This document shows positions 48,025 to 58,762 of a stretch of 64,000 nucleotides of DNA, one piece after another. Every line of letters starts with the position of its first letter. Position 1 is the first letter of the stretch. Both the position numbers and the translations under genes were made by a program. The DNA is from DATAOG01 sp963757395 (GTDB taxonomy: Bacteria; Pseudomonadota; Alphaproteobacteria; Geminicoccales; Geminicoccaceae), in assembly GCA_963757395.1 (NCBI GenBank), contig CAVWRK010000014.1:1-64000 (forward strand), given 5' to 3'. The notes beneath the pieces were generated by a model that was not told where the DNA came from, made no database searches, and saw only the letters and a list, made by a program, of their open reading frames with translations.

Positions 48025-49031
48025 TCAGAGGCCGCCCAGGATCGCCGCGACGTCGTTCATGCGGCAGGAGAAGCCCCATTCGTTATCGTACCAGGAGGCG
48101 ACCCGGACCAGCTTGCCCTCGAGGACCTTGGTCGCCGACAGATCGACGGTCGAGCTGTGGCTGTCGCCGTTGAAGTCGACCGAGACCAGCGGCTCGGTGT
48201 GATAGCCGAGCACGCCCTGCATCGGCCCGTCGGCCGCCGCCCGGACCGCCTGATTGATCTCCTCGACCGAGGTTTCCCGTTTCGGCACGAAGGTGAAGTC
48301 GACCATCGAGACGTTGGGCGTCGGCACCCGGAAGGCGACCCCGTCGAGCTTGCCCTTGAGCTCGGGCAGGACGAGGCCCACCGCGCGCGCGGCCCCGGTC
48401 GAGGTCGGGATCATCGACATGGTCGCCGCCCGCGCCCGGTGCAGGTCCTTGTGGAACACGTCGAGCAGGTTCTGATCGTTGGTGAACGAGTGGATCGTGG
48501 TCATGTGGCCGCGCTCGATGCCGACCGCATCGTTCATGACCTTGGCGACCGGGGCCAGGCAGTTGGTCGTGCAGGACGCGTTCGAGACCACCTGGTGCGC
48601 GGCCTTCAGCTGCTCGTGGTTGACCTTGTAGCAGACCGTGATGTCGGCGCCCTCGGAGGGGGCCGAGACCAGGACCTTGCCTGGCGCCGGCCTCGAGATG
48701 CCTGGCCGCGGCGTCGCGCTTGGTGAAGATGCCGGTGCATTCCATCACCACATCGGCCTGGAGCGACGCGCCAGGGCAACTTCGCCACCTCGCGCTCGGC
48801 CAGCACCTTGATCGGGCCGGTGCCGCAGTCGAGCGTGTCGCCCTCGAGCTGGACCTTGCCGGGGAACCGGCCGTGGACCGAATCGTATCGGAGCAGATGC
48901 GCGTTGGTCGCCGGCGGCGCCAGATCGTTGATCGCCACGACCACGATGTCGGTCCGACCCTCCTCGACGATCGCGCGCAGCACGTTGCGGCCGATCCGGC
49001 CGAAGCCGTTGATCGCTACACGAACGCTCAC
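48025..49031 (-). CDS. gap: Glyceraldehyde-3-phosphate dehydrogenase, two frame breaks
   Basis: N-terminal NAD(P)-binding segment MSVRVAINGFGRIGRNVLRA and VVAINDLAPPATNAHLLRYD, then VMECTGIFTKRDAAARHLEA and the catalytic-cysteine motif SNASCTTNCLAPVAKVMNDA. The C-terminal catalytic half is intact (MIPTSTGAARAVGLVLPELK, WYDNEWGFSCRMNDVA). Breaks lie near 48765 and 48680. Length 1007 = 3n+2; corrected protein about 334 residues. Acts between aldolase/transketolase products and pgk. Confidence 0.95.
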
Positions 49032-49066
49032 GGGTTCTCTCCTTCAGCTCGTGGTCTGCAGGCCAG

Positions 49067-51083
49067 CTAAAGCCGCTTGCGGACCAGCTCGACGATCCGC
49101 TCGGACGTGATGCCGAAATGCTTGTAGAGCTCCTGATAGGGCCCCGAGGCGCCGAAGCCGGTCATGCCGACCACATCGTCCTCGCTCCGGACGTAGCGCG
49201 TCCAGCCGAAGGGTGCCGCCGCCTCGACCGCGATCCTGAGCCCCGCGCCCAGAACTTCCTTGCGATAGGTCAAATCCTGCTGCTCGAACAGCTCCCAGCA
49301 CGGCATCGAGACCACGGCGCAGCCGACCCCATAGGCCTGCAGGCGCGTGCGCGCCTCGACCGCGAGCGAGACCTCGGAGCCGGTCGCGAGCAGGGTCACC
49401 GCCCGCCGGCCCTCGGCCTCGACGAGCACATAGGCGCCCTGCGCCGAGCGGTTGACGTCCTCGAAGGTGGTGCGCAGCGCCGGCAGGTTCTGCCGGGTCA
49501 GCACCAGCGCCGAGGGCCCGTCCTCGCGCACCAGCGCGAGCGCCCAGCACTCGGCGGTCTCGACCGCGTCGGCCGGGCGAAAGACATGCAGGTTGGGGAC
49601 CGCCCGGAGCGCTGCCAGATGCTCGACCGGCTGGTGGGTCGGGCCGTCCTCGCCGAGGCCGATCGAATCGTGGGTGAAGACCAGGATCACCCGCTGGCGC
49701 ATCAGCGCGGCCAGGCGGATCGACGGCCGGCAGTAGTCGGAGAACACGAGGAAGGTGCCACCGTAGGGGATGATCCCGCCATGCAGAGCCATGCCGTTCA
49801 TGGCCGCGACCATGCCGTGCTCGCGGATGCCGTAGTTCAGAAAGCGGCCGCCCGGGTGGTCGGCGGTGATCGGCTCGGTCACCTTGGTCTTGGTGTTGAC
49901 CGAGTGGTTGAGGTCGGCCGCGCCGCCGACCATCTCGGGCACCGCCGCGGTCAAGACCTCGAGCGCCTCCTGGCTCGCCTTGCGGGTCGCCCAGGTCGGC
50001 CGCTCCTCGGCGAGGCGCCGCTTGTGCTGCTCGAGCACCCGGTCCAGACCCTTCGGCAGCACGCCCGCCTGGGCCCGCTGGAACTCGGCGGCGACCGAGC
50101 TTTCCTCGGCGGCCAGGCGGGCCTCCCAGGACTTCCCGCAGCGGCGCGCCGCGCCTGCCGATGGCGCGCCAGGCGGCGAGCAGATCGGCCGGGATCTCGA
50201 ACGGCGGATAGGGCCAGCCGAGCTTCTCGCGGGCGCCCGCGACCTCCTCCGCACCGAGCGGCGAGCCGTGGGTCGCGGCGGTCCCGGCCTTGGTCGGCGC
50301 GCCATAGCCGATGATCGTCCGGCAGGCGATCAGGGTCGGCCGGTCGGCGGTCTGGGCGTCGGCGAGCGCCTGCTCGATCGCCGCCGCATCGTGGCCGTCG
50401 ATCCGGGTGGCCCGCCAGCCGTAGGCGGTGAAGCGGCCGAGCTGATCGTCGGACACGGACAGCTCGGCGGCGCCGTCGATGGTGACGTGATTGTCGTCGA
50501 ACAGCACGATCAGCCGGTCGAGGCGCTGGTGACCGGCGAGCGAGCCCGCCTCGTGGCTGATGCCCTCCATCAGGTCGCCGTCGCTCGCGATCACGTAGGT
50601 GCGGTGATCGACCAGGTCGGCGCCGAAGCGGGCGCGCAGCTGGCGCTCGGCGAGCGCCATGCCGACCGCGTTGCCGAGCCCCTGGCCGAGCGGCCCGGTG
50701 GTGGTCTCGATGCCGGGCGCATGGCCGTGTTCCGGATGGCCGGCGGTGCGCGAGCCGAGCTGCCGGAAGCGCTTCAGCTGCTCGATCTCCATCTGCGGAT
50801 AGCCGGTCAGATGGAGCAGCGCGTAGAGCAGCATCGAGCCGTGGCCCGCGGACAGGACGAAGCGGTCGCGATCGGGCCAGTCGGGCGCCGCGGCGTCGAA
50901 CTTGAGGAACCTGCCGAACAGCACGGTGGCCACGTCGGCCATGCCCATCGGCAGGCCCGGATGGCCGGAATTGGCGGCCTGCACGGCATCCATGGCGAGC
51001 GCGCGGATGGCGTTGGCGAGCGCGCGCTGGCCCGGCTCGCCGGCGGCGCCGGAGGCGGGGTTCGGGACGGTGATCATGGTCAC
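49067..51083 (-). CDS. tkt: Transketolase, one frame break
   Basis: Starts near MITVPNPASGAAGEPGQRAL (ATG 51083 or 51077). Thiamine-PP motifs: HPGLPMGMADVATVLFGRFL, IASDGDLMEGISHEAGSLAG and DNHVTIDG; the pyrimidine domain has RFLNYGIREHGMVAAMNGMA and TFLVFSDYCRPSIRLAALMR. The break is near 50140; one insertion (length 3n+1) and 671 residues. Interconverts C5 and C6/C7 sugar phosphates. First gene of the tkt-gap-pgk-(unknown)-fba-thiE group. Confidence 0.95.
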
Positions 51084-51298
51084 GCTCGTGGGTCCTCGAT
51101 GGGGCGGCCCGCACGGCGCGACCGGCCACCGGGCAGCTGCGGGGAACGTGGCTTATCGGCGCCAAAAATCAACCCGAATTTCTGCCGGGCGGCCGCTCCG
51201 GGCGTCCGCCGAGTTGACGCGGTGTACGGCGTGTGTCAAGGTCATTCGCTAAATGGTTGTTTTCTTGCGACCAAGGTTCGGGGGATCGACGAAGCGGC

Positions 51299-51610
51299 AT
51301 GTCGCAGCTGGAAGCCGCGCAGCGGCATCTGACCCGGGCTCTCAGGCGGCTCGAGGCCGTCCTGGAGCAGAGATTGTCCAGGGCCCCCGGCGATTCGGCG
51401 GGCGCCGATCCGCGGGCGCTCGCCCAGCTCGGCGCCGAGCGCGATCAGCTCGCGCGCAACCTCGCGGCGCTGCACGAGCAGCACGACCGGCTGAGCGCGG
51501 CGCTCAACGAGACGCAGCACGACAACCGCGCCCTGCGCGAGGTGAGTGGCCGGGTCGCGAGGCGGCTCGACGGTTCGATCGGCGAGCTCGATCGGCTGCT
51601 CGGGAGCTAG
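51299..51610 (+). CDS. DUF4164-type coiled-coil protein upstream of zapA
   Basis: Protein of 103 residues (MSQLEAAQRHLTRALRRLEA), almost wholly helical with heptads (LAQLGAERDQLARNLAALHE then QHDRLSAALNETQHDNRALR). This fits DUF4164, found before zapA in alphaproteobacteria. It probably acts with ZapA in cell division. 3 bases separate the two genes. The ATG at 51299 is taken because upstream in-frame sequence lacks similarity. Confidence 0.82.
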   Translation: MSQLEAAQRHLTRALRRLEAVLEQRLSRAPGDSAGADPRALAQLGAERDQLARNLAALHEQHDRLSAALNETQHDNRALREVSGRVARRLDGSIGELDRLLGS

Positions 51611-51613
51611 GTC

Positions 51614-51943
51614 ATGCCGATGATCGAGGTCAGCGTCAACGGCCGCCGGCATTCGGTCCAGTGCGGCGACGGCGAGGAGGCGCGGGTCCGGCAGCTGGCG
51701 GCCTACGTCGATCGCCGGGTCAGCGATCTGGCGCGCGGCCAGACCCAGCTCGGCGATGCCCGGCTGCTGCTGATGGCCTCGCTGCTGGTCGCGGATGAGC
51801 TGTCCGACGCGTTCGACGAGATCAAGCGCCTGAAGACGGCGCTCGAGAGCCGGGCCAGCGACGCGGAGCAGCAGGCGACGGCGATGATCGACCAGGTCGC
51901 CCAACAGCTCGACGCTATTGCGGCGCGGCTGGAGAACGCCTAA
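51614..51943 (+). CDS. zapA: Cell division protein ZapA
   Basis: Protein of 109 residues: the globular N-terminal domain starts PMIEVSVNGRRHSVQCGDGE and contains LAAYVDRRVSDLARG and LLLMASLLVADELSDAFDEI, followed by a coiled-coil tail. It stabilises the FtsZ ring. Upstream of the 6S RNA and fthC, as in many proteobacteria. Confidence 0.93.
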   Translation: MPMIEVSVNGRRHSVQCGDGEEARVRQLAAYVDRRVSDLARGQTQLGDARLLLMASLLVADELSDAFDEIKRLKTALESRASDAEQQATAMIDQVAQQLDAIAARLENA

Positions 51944-51954
51944 CTAACCCGATG

Positions 51955-52090
51955 CGGGTGCTGCCTGGTGCGTTAGGTCCTCACATCCCTGGGGCCAATA
52001 TTCTCTGTACGGGAGCTGTCCCTGTCGAGGCCCTGGCCTCGTCACTACGGCGCCCACCTGCGAAGGCAGGCCACAGAGGATCGCAGCGAC
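51955..52090 (+). ncRNA. ssrS: 6S RNA
   Basis: Lies between zapA and fthC, the standard position of 6S RNA. Recognisable parts are CCCTGGGGCCAATATT, then GGGAGCTGTCCCTG and CTACGGCGCCCACCTGCG; closing-stem halves GGTCCTC (51976-51982) and GAGGATC can pair. It mimics an open promoter and sequesters the sigma-70 RNA polymerase in stationary phase. Ends are estimated from pairing and are uncertain by about ten bases. Confidence 0.78.
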
Positions 52091-52171
52091 CGACGGCTTT
52101 GGCGGCCCCGCGCGCGATCGCCGGCGCGTGATCCTTCCCAGCGAGCCGTCCACCCCTGCGAGCCGTCCACC

Positions 52172-52824
52172 TTGGTCCATTCCGACGATCTGGTCCGGCG
52201 CAAGGCCGAGCTGCGCGTCCGGCTGCTGGCGCGTCGCCGCGCGCTCGGGGCTGCCGAGGCGGCGGCGGCGGCGGAAGCGGTCGCAGCGCGCGTGGCCGAG
52301 CTGATCCCGGCCGGGCAGGCCCGCAGCCGAGCAAGCAACAGCCGAGCAGGTGGTGGTGGCCGCCTACTGGCCGCTCGCCGGCGAGCTCGATCCGCGCCCG
52401 GCGATGCGGCAGCTCGCGGCCCGCGGCCATCGCCTGGCCCTGCCGCGGATGCAGGGCAAGGCGGCTGCCGCTGGCGTTCCACGCTTTCGACTGGGACCGG
52501 GCGCTCGACGCCGAGCGGCTCCTGACCGTCGGCGGCTTCGGGGTCATGCAGCCGGATCCGGCGGCGCTGCTCGCGACCCCGGGCGTGGTCCTGGTGCCGC
52601 TGCTCGGTTTCGATCGCCGCGGCCACCGCCTGGGCTACGGCCAGGGCTACTACGATCGCACGCTCCGGGCGCTGCGGGCGGCGGGCTCGATCAAGCTCGC
52701 GATCGGCATCGCCTTCGCGCTGCAGGAGGTGGAGGAGGTCCCGGCCGGGCCGGCGGACGAGCCCCTCGATGCGATCGTCACCGAGCAGGCAAGCCATCGA
52801 CCTGCGCAGGTCCGGCGCCCATGA
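52172..52824 (+). CDS. fthC: 5-formyltetrahydrofolate cyclo-ligase, two frame breaks
   Basis: Converts 5-formyl-THF to 5,10-methenyl-THF with ATP. Pieces in order: RKAELRVRLLARRRALGAAE, VVAAYWPLAGELDPRPAMRQ, LALPRMQGKA, then VMQPDPAALLATPGVVLVPL and GFDRRGHRLGYGQGYYDRTL, the family signature. Breaks near 52340 and 52475; length 3n+2 agrees with two insertions. Start TTG 52172 is only provisional. The stop overlaps the next ATG (ATGA). Directly after the 6S RNA, as in other proteobacteria. Confidence 0.88.
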
Positions 52825-53679
52825 GGCTCTTGTTCTGCGGCGACGTGGTCGGGCGCTCCGGGCGCACGGTGCTGCTGCACAACCTGCCCGGGCTCAGGAC
52901 CGAGGCTCCGCCTGGACGCGGTCGTGGTCAACGGCGAGAACGCCGCCGGCGGCTTCGGCATCACGCCGACGCTCTGCCAGGAGTTCTACGCCGCCGGCGC
53001 CGACCTGATCACGACCGGCAACCACGTGTTCGACCAGCGCGAGCTGATCGCCTACGTGGAGCGCGATCCGCGCCTGATCCGCCCGCTCAACATGATGCCG
53101 GGCACCCCCGGCCGGGGCAGCGCCCAGCTGACGCTCCCCGACGGCCGCAGGCTGCTCGTGCTGCAGGTCATCGGCCGGCTGTTCATGGGCAGCTTCGACG
53201 ACCCGTTCCGCGCCCTCGATGCCGAGCTCGCCCGGTATCCGCTCGGCGCCGCGGTGCAGGCGATCGTGATCGACCTGCACGCCGAGGCGACCAGCGAGAA
53301 GATGGCGCTCGGCCACCTCGCCGACGGCCGCGCCTCGCTGGTCGCCGGTACCCACACCCACGTGCCGACCGCCGACGCCCAGATCCTGCCCGGCGGCACC
53401 GCCTACATCTCCGACATCGGCATGACCGGCGACTACGATTCGGTGATCGGCATGAGCAAGACGGTGGCGCTGCAGCGCTTTCGCACCCATGTGCCGGGGC
53501 CGCGCAACACGCCGGCGCTGGGCGAGGCGACGCTGTGCGCGGTCTATCTGGAGACCGACGACGCGACCGGGCTGGCCCGGACGATCCTCCCGATCCGCCA
53601 GGGCGGCCGGCTCGCGCCGGAGCCGCCGGAGCGATGCCTGAAGGGAGGGATCGTTTCCGGGGCGTCGTGTGTTGATTGA
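52821..53679 (+). CDS. ymdB: YmdB-type metallophosphoesterase, one frame break
   Basis: TIGR00282-type metallophosphoesterase. N-terminal metal site MRLLFCGDVVGRSGRTVLLH; then, past a break near 52910, VVVNGENAAGGFGITPTLCQ, LITTGNHVFDQRELIAYVER and VAGTHTHVPTADAQILPGGT, GMTGDYDSVIGM. Length 3n+1: one insertion, about 285 residues. Relatives hydrolyse cyclic nucleotides (YmdB acts on 2',3'-cAMP). Translationally coupled to fthC. Confidence 0.9.
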
Positions 53680-53727
53680 GATCACCCTGGCCACAGCACC
53701 GGCCTCTTCGACAGTGCCCGGCAGACC

Positions 53728-55937
53728 ATGACCGCTGTGCTCGACCGATCCGATACCTGCCTGCTCGACCGACCTGATCTGCTCGACCAGCAGGGCACCT
53801 GCTGGCGCGTGACCACGGCTCGCCGGGCGGCGCTGCTGATCGATGGCGCCGCCTATTTCGCAGCGCTCCGCCAGGCGCTGCTCGCGGCCAGGCAGAGCGT
53901 CCTGATCATGGGCTGGGACGTCAACAGCGACATCAGCCTCGACCCCGAGGCCGGGGCGCCGCCGCTGAAAGAGTTCCTGAACCAGCTGCTCAGGGACCGA
54001 CGGCAGCTGCAGATCCGGCTTCTGATCTGGGACTGGGCGTTCATCTACGGCCTCGACCGCCAGTTCATGCCCCAGCTGCGGTTCGGCATCGGCGGCTCGC
54101 GCCGGCTCAAGTTCGTGTTCGACGGCGACCATCCGCCGGGCGCCTGCCAGCATGAGAAGCTGGTGGTGATCGACGGCGAGCTCGCGTTCTGCGGCGGCAT
54201 CGATCTGACCGTCGGCCGCTGGGACACGCCCGAGCATCGGCCGGACGAGCCCCACCGGCAATTGCCCAATGGCGCACCCAGGCAGCCGTTCCACGACTGC
54301 ATGCTGATGGTCGAGGGCGAGACCGCGCAGGCGCTCGATGAGCTCGCGCGCGAGCGCTGGCGACGGGCGAGCGGCGAGCGGGTCGCCGCCCCCGGGCGCG
54401 ATCGCCGGGCGCGGCAGCGCTGGCGACGGGCAAGCGGCAAGGGAGCGATCGGCCCGGCGCCCGATCAACGATCGCCCTGGCCGGAATCGATCGAGCCCTG
54501 GCTCGAGCACGCGCGGGTCGGGATCGCGCGCACCCGCCCGGGGTACAATGGCCAGGAAGCGGTCCGCGAGGTCGAGGCGCTGTACCTGCGCGCCATCGAG
54601 CAGGCGGAGCGCGCGGTCTACATCGAGAACCAGTATCTGACCGTGCCGGCGATCGCCGAGACGCTCGCCGCCCGGCTCGAGGATGCCGACGGCCCGGAGG
54701 CCCTGATCCTCGGCCCGACGGTCTGCGAGGGCCCGGTCGAGACCGCGGTCATGGATCGCGGCCGCGCCCGCTTTCTGGACCGGCTGCGGGCCGCCGACCC
54801 GACCGGGCAGCGCATGCGCGCGTTCTATCCCGTGAACGCGGCCGGCGAGCCGCCGACGCCGATCAACCTGCACGCCAAGCTGATGGCGGTCGACGACCGG
54901 CTGCTGGTGATCGGCTCGGCCAATCTCGCCAACCGCTCCATGGGCCTCGACAGCGAATGCGTGCTCGCGGTCGCGGCCGAGGATGCGGCCGCACGGCGCT
55001 TCGTGCAGCGGGCGCGCGATACCCTGCTGGCCGAGCATCTGGGGCAGCACGCCCGAGGCGCTGGCCGAGGCGCTGGGCGAGCACGGCTCGCTGATCGCGA
55101 CCGTCGAGGCCCTGAACGGCGGCCCGCGCCGGCTCGAGCCCCTGGTCATCGAGAAAGTGCCCCTGCCGCCCGAGGTCGAGGCGGGCGTCTCGTTCACCGA
55201 CATCGACGAGCCGATCACGATGGCGAGCCTCGAGCAGCGCCTGGCGCCGCTGCCCAGGCGGCGCCGCCTGCGCCAGGTGGCGCTCCGCAGCGCCGCGACG
55301 CTCGTGCTGCTGCTGGCGTTCGTATTGCTGCTGCGGGCCGAGTTCGACAGCGGCAGCCGGCTGCTCACGCATTCGCTGCAATACGCCGAAGCGCACCGCT
55401 TCACCTGGCTCGGCATCTCGGGCGTGCTGCTCGCCTACACGGCCGCGAGCCTGCTGTTCGTGCCGGTCAACCTGATGATCGCGGCGACCGCCGCCGCCTT
55501 CGGCGGCCTGCTCGGCTTCGTCTACGCGCTCGCGGGCTCGCTGCTCGCGGCGACCGTGGTGTTCGGTCTCGGGCGCGGCATCGGCCGCGACCCGGTGCGC
55601 CGGTTCGCCGGCCGCTGGGTCAATGCGGTCAGCCGCCGGCTCGAGCGAGCACGGCCTGTTCGCCATGACGCTTCTGCGCCTGATGCCGGTGGCGCCGTTC
55701 AGCGTGGTCAATCTGGTCGCCGGCGCGTCCGAGATGCGGATCCGCGACTTCCTGCTCGGCAGCCTGATCGGCATGCTGCCGGGGCTCGCGCTCATGAGCG
55801 TGTTCGGCGACCGGCTCGGGGCGTGGCTGCGGCGGCCGGAGACCGGCAATCTCGTGATCCTGATCGGCGTCACGCTTGCGGTGGTGACGCTCGCCCTGGT
55901 GCTGCGGCGATGGTCGCAGCGCCGGCGGGCGCGGTGA
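53728..55937 (+). CDS. Phospholipase D / VTT-domain fusion, two frame breaks
   Basis: PLD-superfamily protein with two HKD motifs: HEKLVVIDGELAFCGG (residue about 143) and HAKLMAVDDRLLVIGSANLA (about 380). A C-terminal SNARE-associated/VTT (DedA-like) membrane domain follows after LVLLLAFVLLLRAEF, with LLFVPVNLMIAATAAAFGGL and a terminal FAMTLLRLMPVAPFSVVNLV. Frame breaks near 55048 and 55645; length 3n+2. About 735 residues. It may transfer phosphatidyl groups and move lipid across or within the inner membrane. Internal RWRRASG is repeated (residues about 211-233). Its stop overlaps the EEP gene start. Confidence 0.88.
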
Positions 55938-56746
55938 GCAGGCCGCTGCGGATCGCGAGCTACAACATCCACGCCTGCGTCGGGGTCGACGGCCGCCAGG
56001 ACGTCGACCGCGTCGCCGGCGTGCTGCACGAGATCGGGGCCGACGTGATCGGGCTGCAGGAGGTCGAATCGCGCCCGGCCCGGAGCGCGCTCGACCAGGC
56101 GCAGGTGCTCGCCCGAGCCCTCGAGATGGACTGCATCGAGGGCCCGCTGGTGCACGGCCAGAGTGGCTGGTACGGCAACGCGTTGCTGACCCGGCGCGCG
56201 GTCCGCGCGGTCCGGCGGGTGGTGTTCGAGGACCGCGGTCGCGAGGCCCGGGGTGCCATCGTCGTCGACCTTGCCGGCAGCGGCGGTGCCGGCTGGCGGG
56301 TGCTGACCACCCACCTCGACCTGCACTCCGGCCGGCGCCGGCGCCAGTTCGCGGTCCTCTTGGACCAGATCCTGCCGGCCGGCATGCCGACGATCGTGAT
56401 CGGCGATTTCAACGAATGGTGGCCGTTCTCGCGCGGCCTCAGCGTGCTCCGCCGGCACGCCGTGCTGCCGTTCGCGCCGCCGACCTTCCCCAGCCGCTTA
56501 CCGCTGTTCGCGCTCGATCGCATGGCGCTCTGGGACTGTCGCCTGCGCGGCCGGCTCCGGCGCCACGACACCGCCCTCAGCCGGGCCGCCTCCGACCATC
56601 TGCCGATCTTTGCCGACGTCGCCCCCCGCGCCGACGAACCGGCCGCCTCGCCGGTCTCGGACGCCGCAACGCCGGCCGAGCCGGTCGCAGGCCCTGGCTC
56701 GCATCCTGCCTCGGCGCGCCGGCGCTCGGGCAGCGGGGACGGCTAA
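55934..56746 (+). CDS. Endonuclease/exonuclease/phosphatase family protein
   Basis: Protein of 270 residues from GTG 55934. Metal-dependent EEP fold: LRIASYNIHACVGVDGRQDV, VIGLQEVESRP, YGNALLTRRAVRAVRRVVFE, VLTTHLDLHSGRRRRQFAVL, PTIVIGDFNEWWPFSRG and ASDHLPIFADV. Often paired with PLD-VTT proteins, likely in phospholipid-headgroup metabolism. The last 40 residues are a low-complexity Ala/Pro/Ser/Arg tail. It is fused in expression to the PLD gene by GTGA and overlaps the convergent DUF29 gene stop. Confidence 0.87.
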   Translation: MSRPLRIASYNIHACVGVDGRQDVDRVAGVLHEIGADVIGLQEVESRPARSALDQAQVLARALEMDCIEGPLVHGQSGWYGNALLTRRAVRAVRRVVFEDRGREARGAIVVDLAGSGGAGWRVLTTHLDLHSGRRRRQFAVLLDQILPAGMPTIVIGDFNEWWPFSRGLSVLRRHAVLPFAPPTFPSRLPLFALDRMALWDCRLRGRLRRHDTALSRAASDHLPIFADVAPRADEPAASPVSDAATPAEPVAGPGSHPASARRRSGSGDG

Positions 56747-57205
56747 GCCGGCAGGAACTTCGGATCGAGCGCCTGCTCCAGGCTGAAGGCCGGTTCGGCC
56801 GCGGAAGGTCTCCGCCGGCAGAGCGGTTTCGGCTGCCGCCTGCTCGCAGCCGTCAGCGTAGCACTCGGCATAGATCTCGTGCACGTGCGGCCGCAGGCTC
56901 GGACTTTCCCGGATCAGTTTCCGCAGGCGACGCCGATGCTCCACGATCGACCCGCGCCAACCGCTCGAACGCTGGTCGGGCTGGTATTTGTGCTTGAGCA
57001 GATGCGTCAGCAGAACGATCAGGTTGTTCTCGATCGCGGCCTTTTCGCTTCGGCCCAGGTCCTCGATCTCTTCGAGCAGATTGGCGAGGTCGAGTTCCTG
57101 CAGGCGGCCTTCCCGCAGCAGCGCTGCCTGCCGCGTCAGCCAGCGGTAGAAGTCGCGCTCATAGAGCCCGACCTCCGCCTCGGTCCTCTGCTTCGCGCGT
57201 GCCAC
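56743..57205 (-). CDS. DUF29 family protein, copy 1, one frame break
   Basis: From GTG 57205: ARAKQRTEAEVGLYERDFYR, then LLREGRLQELDLANLLEEIE, DLGRSEKAAIENNLIVLLTH and WRGSIVEHRRRLRKLIRESP, the DUF29 pattern. The usual C terminus (AFSLEQALDPKFLPA) is reached if one extra base at about 56803 is removed. Length 463 = 3n+1. Function unknown; DUF29 genes spread in cyanobacteria and alphaproteobacteria with signs of mobility. It is paralogous to 58763-59225, with identical length. Confidence 0.88.
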
Positions 57206-57282
57206 GTCCCGGTCTCCACACTCACCACCGGCCACCTTAGCATGAACCCGCACCGACCGGACGCCATCGCTGCCCGATCGGG

Positions 57283-58626
57283 CTATTGCGCGAGGATCTG
57301 CTTGATCCGGGCGATCGCCTCGTCGACTGCCTGAGCGGGGGCGATGTTTTCGGTCACGATGCGATGGATCGCCTTCGCCCAGACGCGCTCGTTGTAGATC
57401 TGATCGTGCCGTAGATCGCCCGAGGCAGCGGTGTAATCGTGCGCCAGCGGTCGCGACGCGGCCTGCATTGCCGCGGCCATGTGGTGCCGGTCGCTCGGGT
57501 CGAGCCAGAACGGCTGGTCGAGGAGCGCGGGGATCGACGGCAGCATGCGCTCGCCGGAGAAGTTGAGATAGTGCATGAGCCAGCCTTCAGCTACAAGAAA
57601 CCGGACAAACTCTTTGGCAGTGGCGACGTTGGCCCCGTCCTTGAAAAGGACCATCAGGTGGGTACCGCCTTCGGTCGGGTAGGTCTCACCTAAGGGACCA
57701 AGGGGCCATTCTATTGTCACGACGTTCTTGTAATAGTCGCCGGGGCGCTCGACCTTGATCGCGTTGGGAATCGAAAGCGATTGATTGGTCGTCATTACGA
57801 CGGTCTCAGCGATGAACGCTTGATTGTTGCCGCCATCATCCCAGGTCAGCGCGTCTGGTGGGGTGCATCCTTTGCGGTAGACTGACGTGTAGCTGTCGAT
57901 CGCCTTCACCAGCCGCTCTCTGATTTCCGGGTCGTCGATGGCGAGCTTGCCATGCTCGGTCACGTAGTTCGCGTCATAGGCGCGGATGAACTGAAAGAAT
58001 TGGTCTGTGGTGTCGTCGGCCAGAACCGACATGTGCCGGCCGACGCCCCAGATGTCGTTGCGGCCCAATGCCTTGCGCACCGCTGGCTGGACCTGGTCGC
58101 ACCAGAACGACCAGAACGGCTCCCACTCCTTGGGAATGTCGTCAGACGAGAGGCCCGCGCGCTCCAGCAGACTGTTCCAGACATGGACATAATTGCTGAG
58201 TTGGCCCATCGGCAGCCCATACATGGCCTTCTGACCGGTCTTTGCATTCAGCAGCATGCCCCGGTCGAGTTGCTTCGGGTCGAACAGGTCGGAAAAGTGG
58301 CCGACGGTGTCGGTAATATCCGCCAGCCGATCCTCGAAGGCCCACCTTGGAATGTAGGTTATCAGCCAGAAGCCGAAGGCGATGTCCGGCGGCCGTCCAG
58401 CCTCGAACGTCGCCTCGATCGTGGATGGCTGCTCCTCCAGGGGGACGAAGACAGTCTCGACCTGCTTGCCGGTCTCCTGCTCGAAGGCCGCGACTACCTC
58501 CCGGAGCGCCTCGTCCTCCTCGGCGTGGTGCGCCTTATGCCAAGACAGGACGAGATCCGCGGCCCGGGCGCCGAGCGGCGCCAGGATCAGCGTGGCGGCG
58601 AGGATCGCGGCGCGAACCTCGGACAT
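57283..58626 (-). CDS. ABC solute-binding protein, no linked permease
   Basis: Protein of 447 residues, ATG 58626, signal peptide MSEVRAAILAATLILAPLGA ending in ARA-ADLVL. Family 1 solute-binding protein: VLSWHKAHHAEEDEALREVV, PPDIAFGFWLITYIPRWAFE, VHVWNSLLERAGLSSDDIPK, GLPMGQLSNYVHVWN and YPTEGGTHLMVLFKDGANVA. Likely sugar or sugar-alcohol. No membrane or ATPase partner is adjacent. Its base composition is less GC-rich than the neighbours, suggesting transfer. Flanked by two DUF29 genes on the same strand. Confidence 0.86.
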   Translation of the reverse strand: MSEVRAAILAATLILAPLGARAADLVLSWHKAHHAEEDEALREVVAAFEQETGKQVETVFVPLEEQPSTIEATFEAGRPPDIAFGFWLITYIPRWAFEDRLADITDTVGHFSDLFDPKQLDRGMLLNAKTGQKAMYGLPMGQLSNYVHVWNSLLERAGLSSDDIPKEWEPFWSFWCDQVQPAVRKALGRNDIWGVGRHMSVLADDTTDQFFQFIRAYDANYVTEHGKLAIDDPEIRERLVKAIDSYTSVYRKGCTPPDALTWDDGGNNQAFIAETVVMTTNQSLSIPNAIKVERPGDYYKNVVTIEWPLGPLGETYPTEGGTHLMVLFKDGANVATAKEFVRFLVAEGWLMHYLNFSGERMLPSIPALLDQPFWLDPSDRHHMAAAMQAASRPLAHDYTAASGDLRHDQIYNERVWAKAIHRIVTENIAPAQAVDEAIARIKQILAQ

Positions 58627-58762
58627 TGGTCGCCTCCAATCGCTCTGATTTGAATCGCGACCGCAGTATGCGCCGGAGCGCCAGGCGCGCCAAGGACGAT
58701 CGCCGCCCTTTCTTCGGCGACCCGGGGGCATCCCGGCGGCACTCCTGGTCCGCTCGCTGTCG

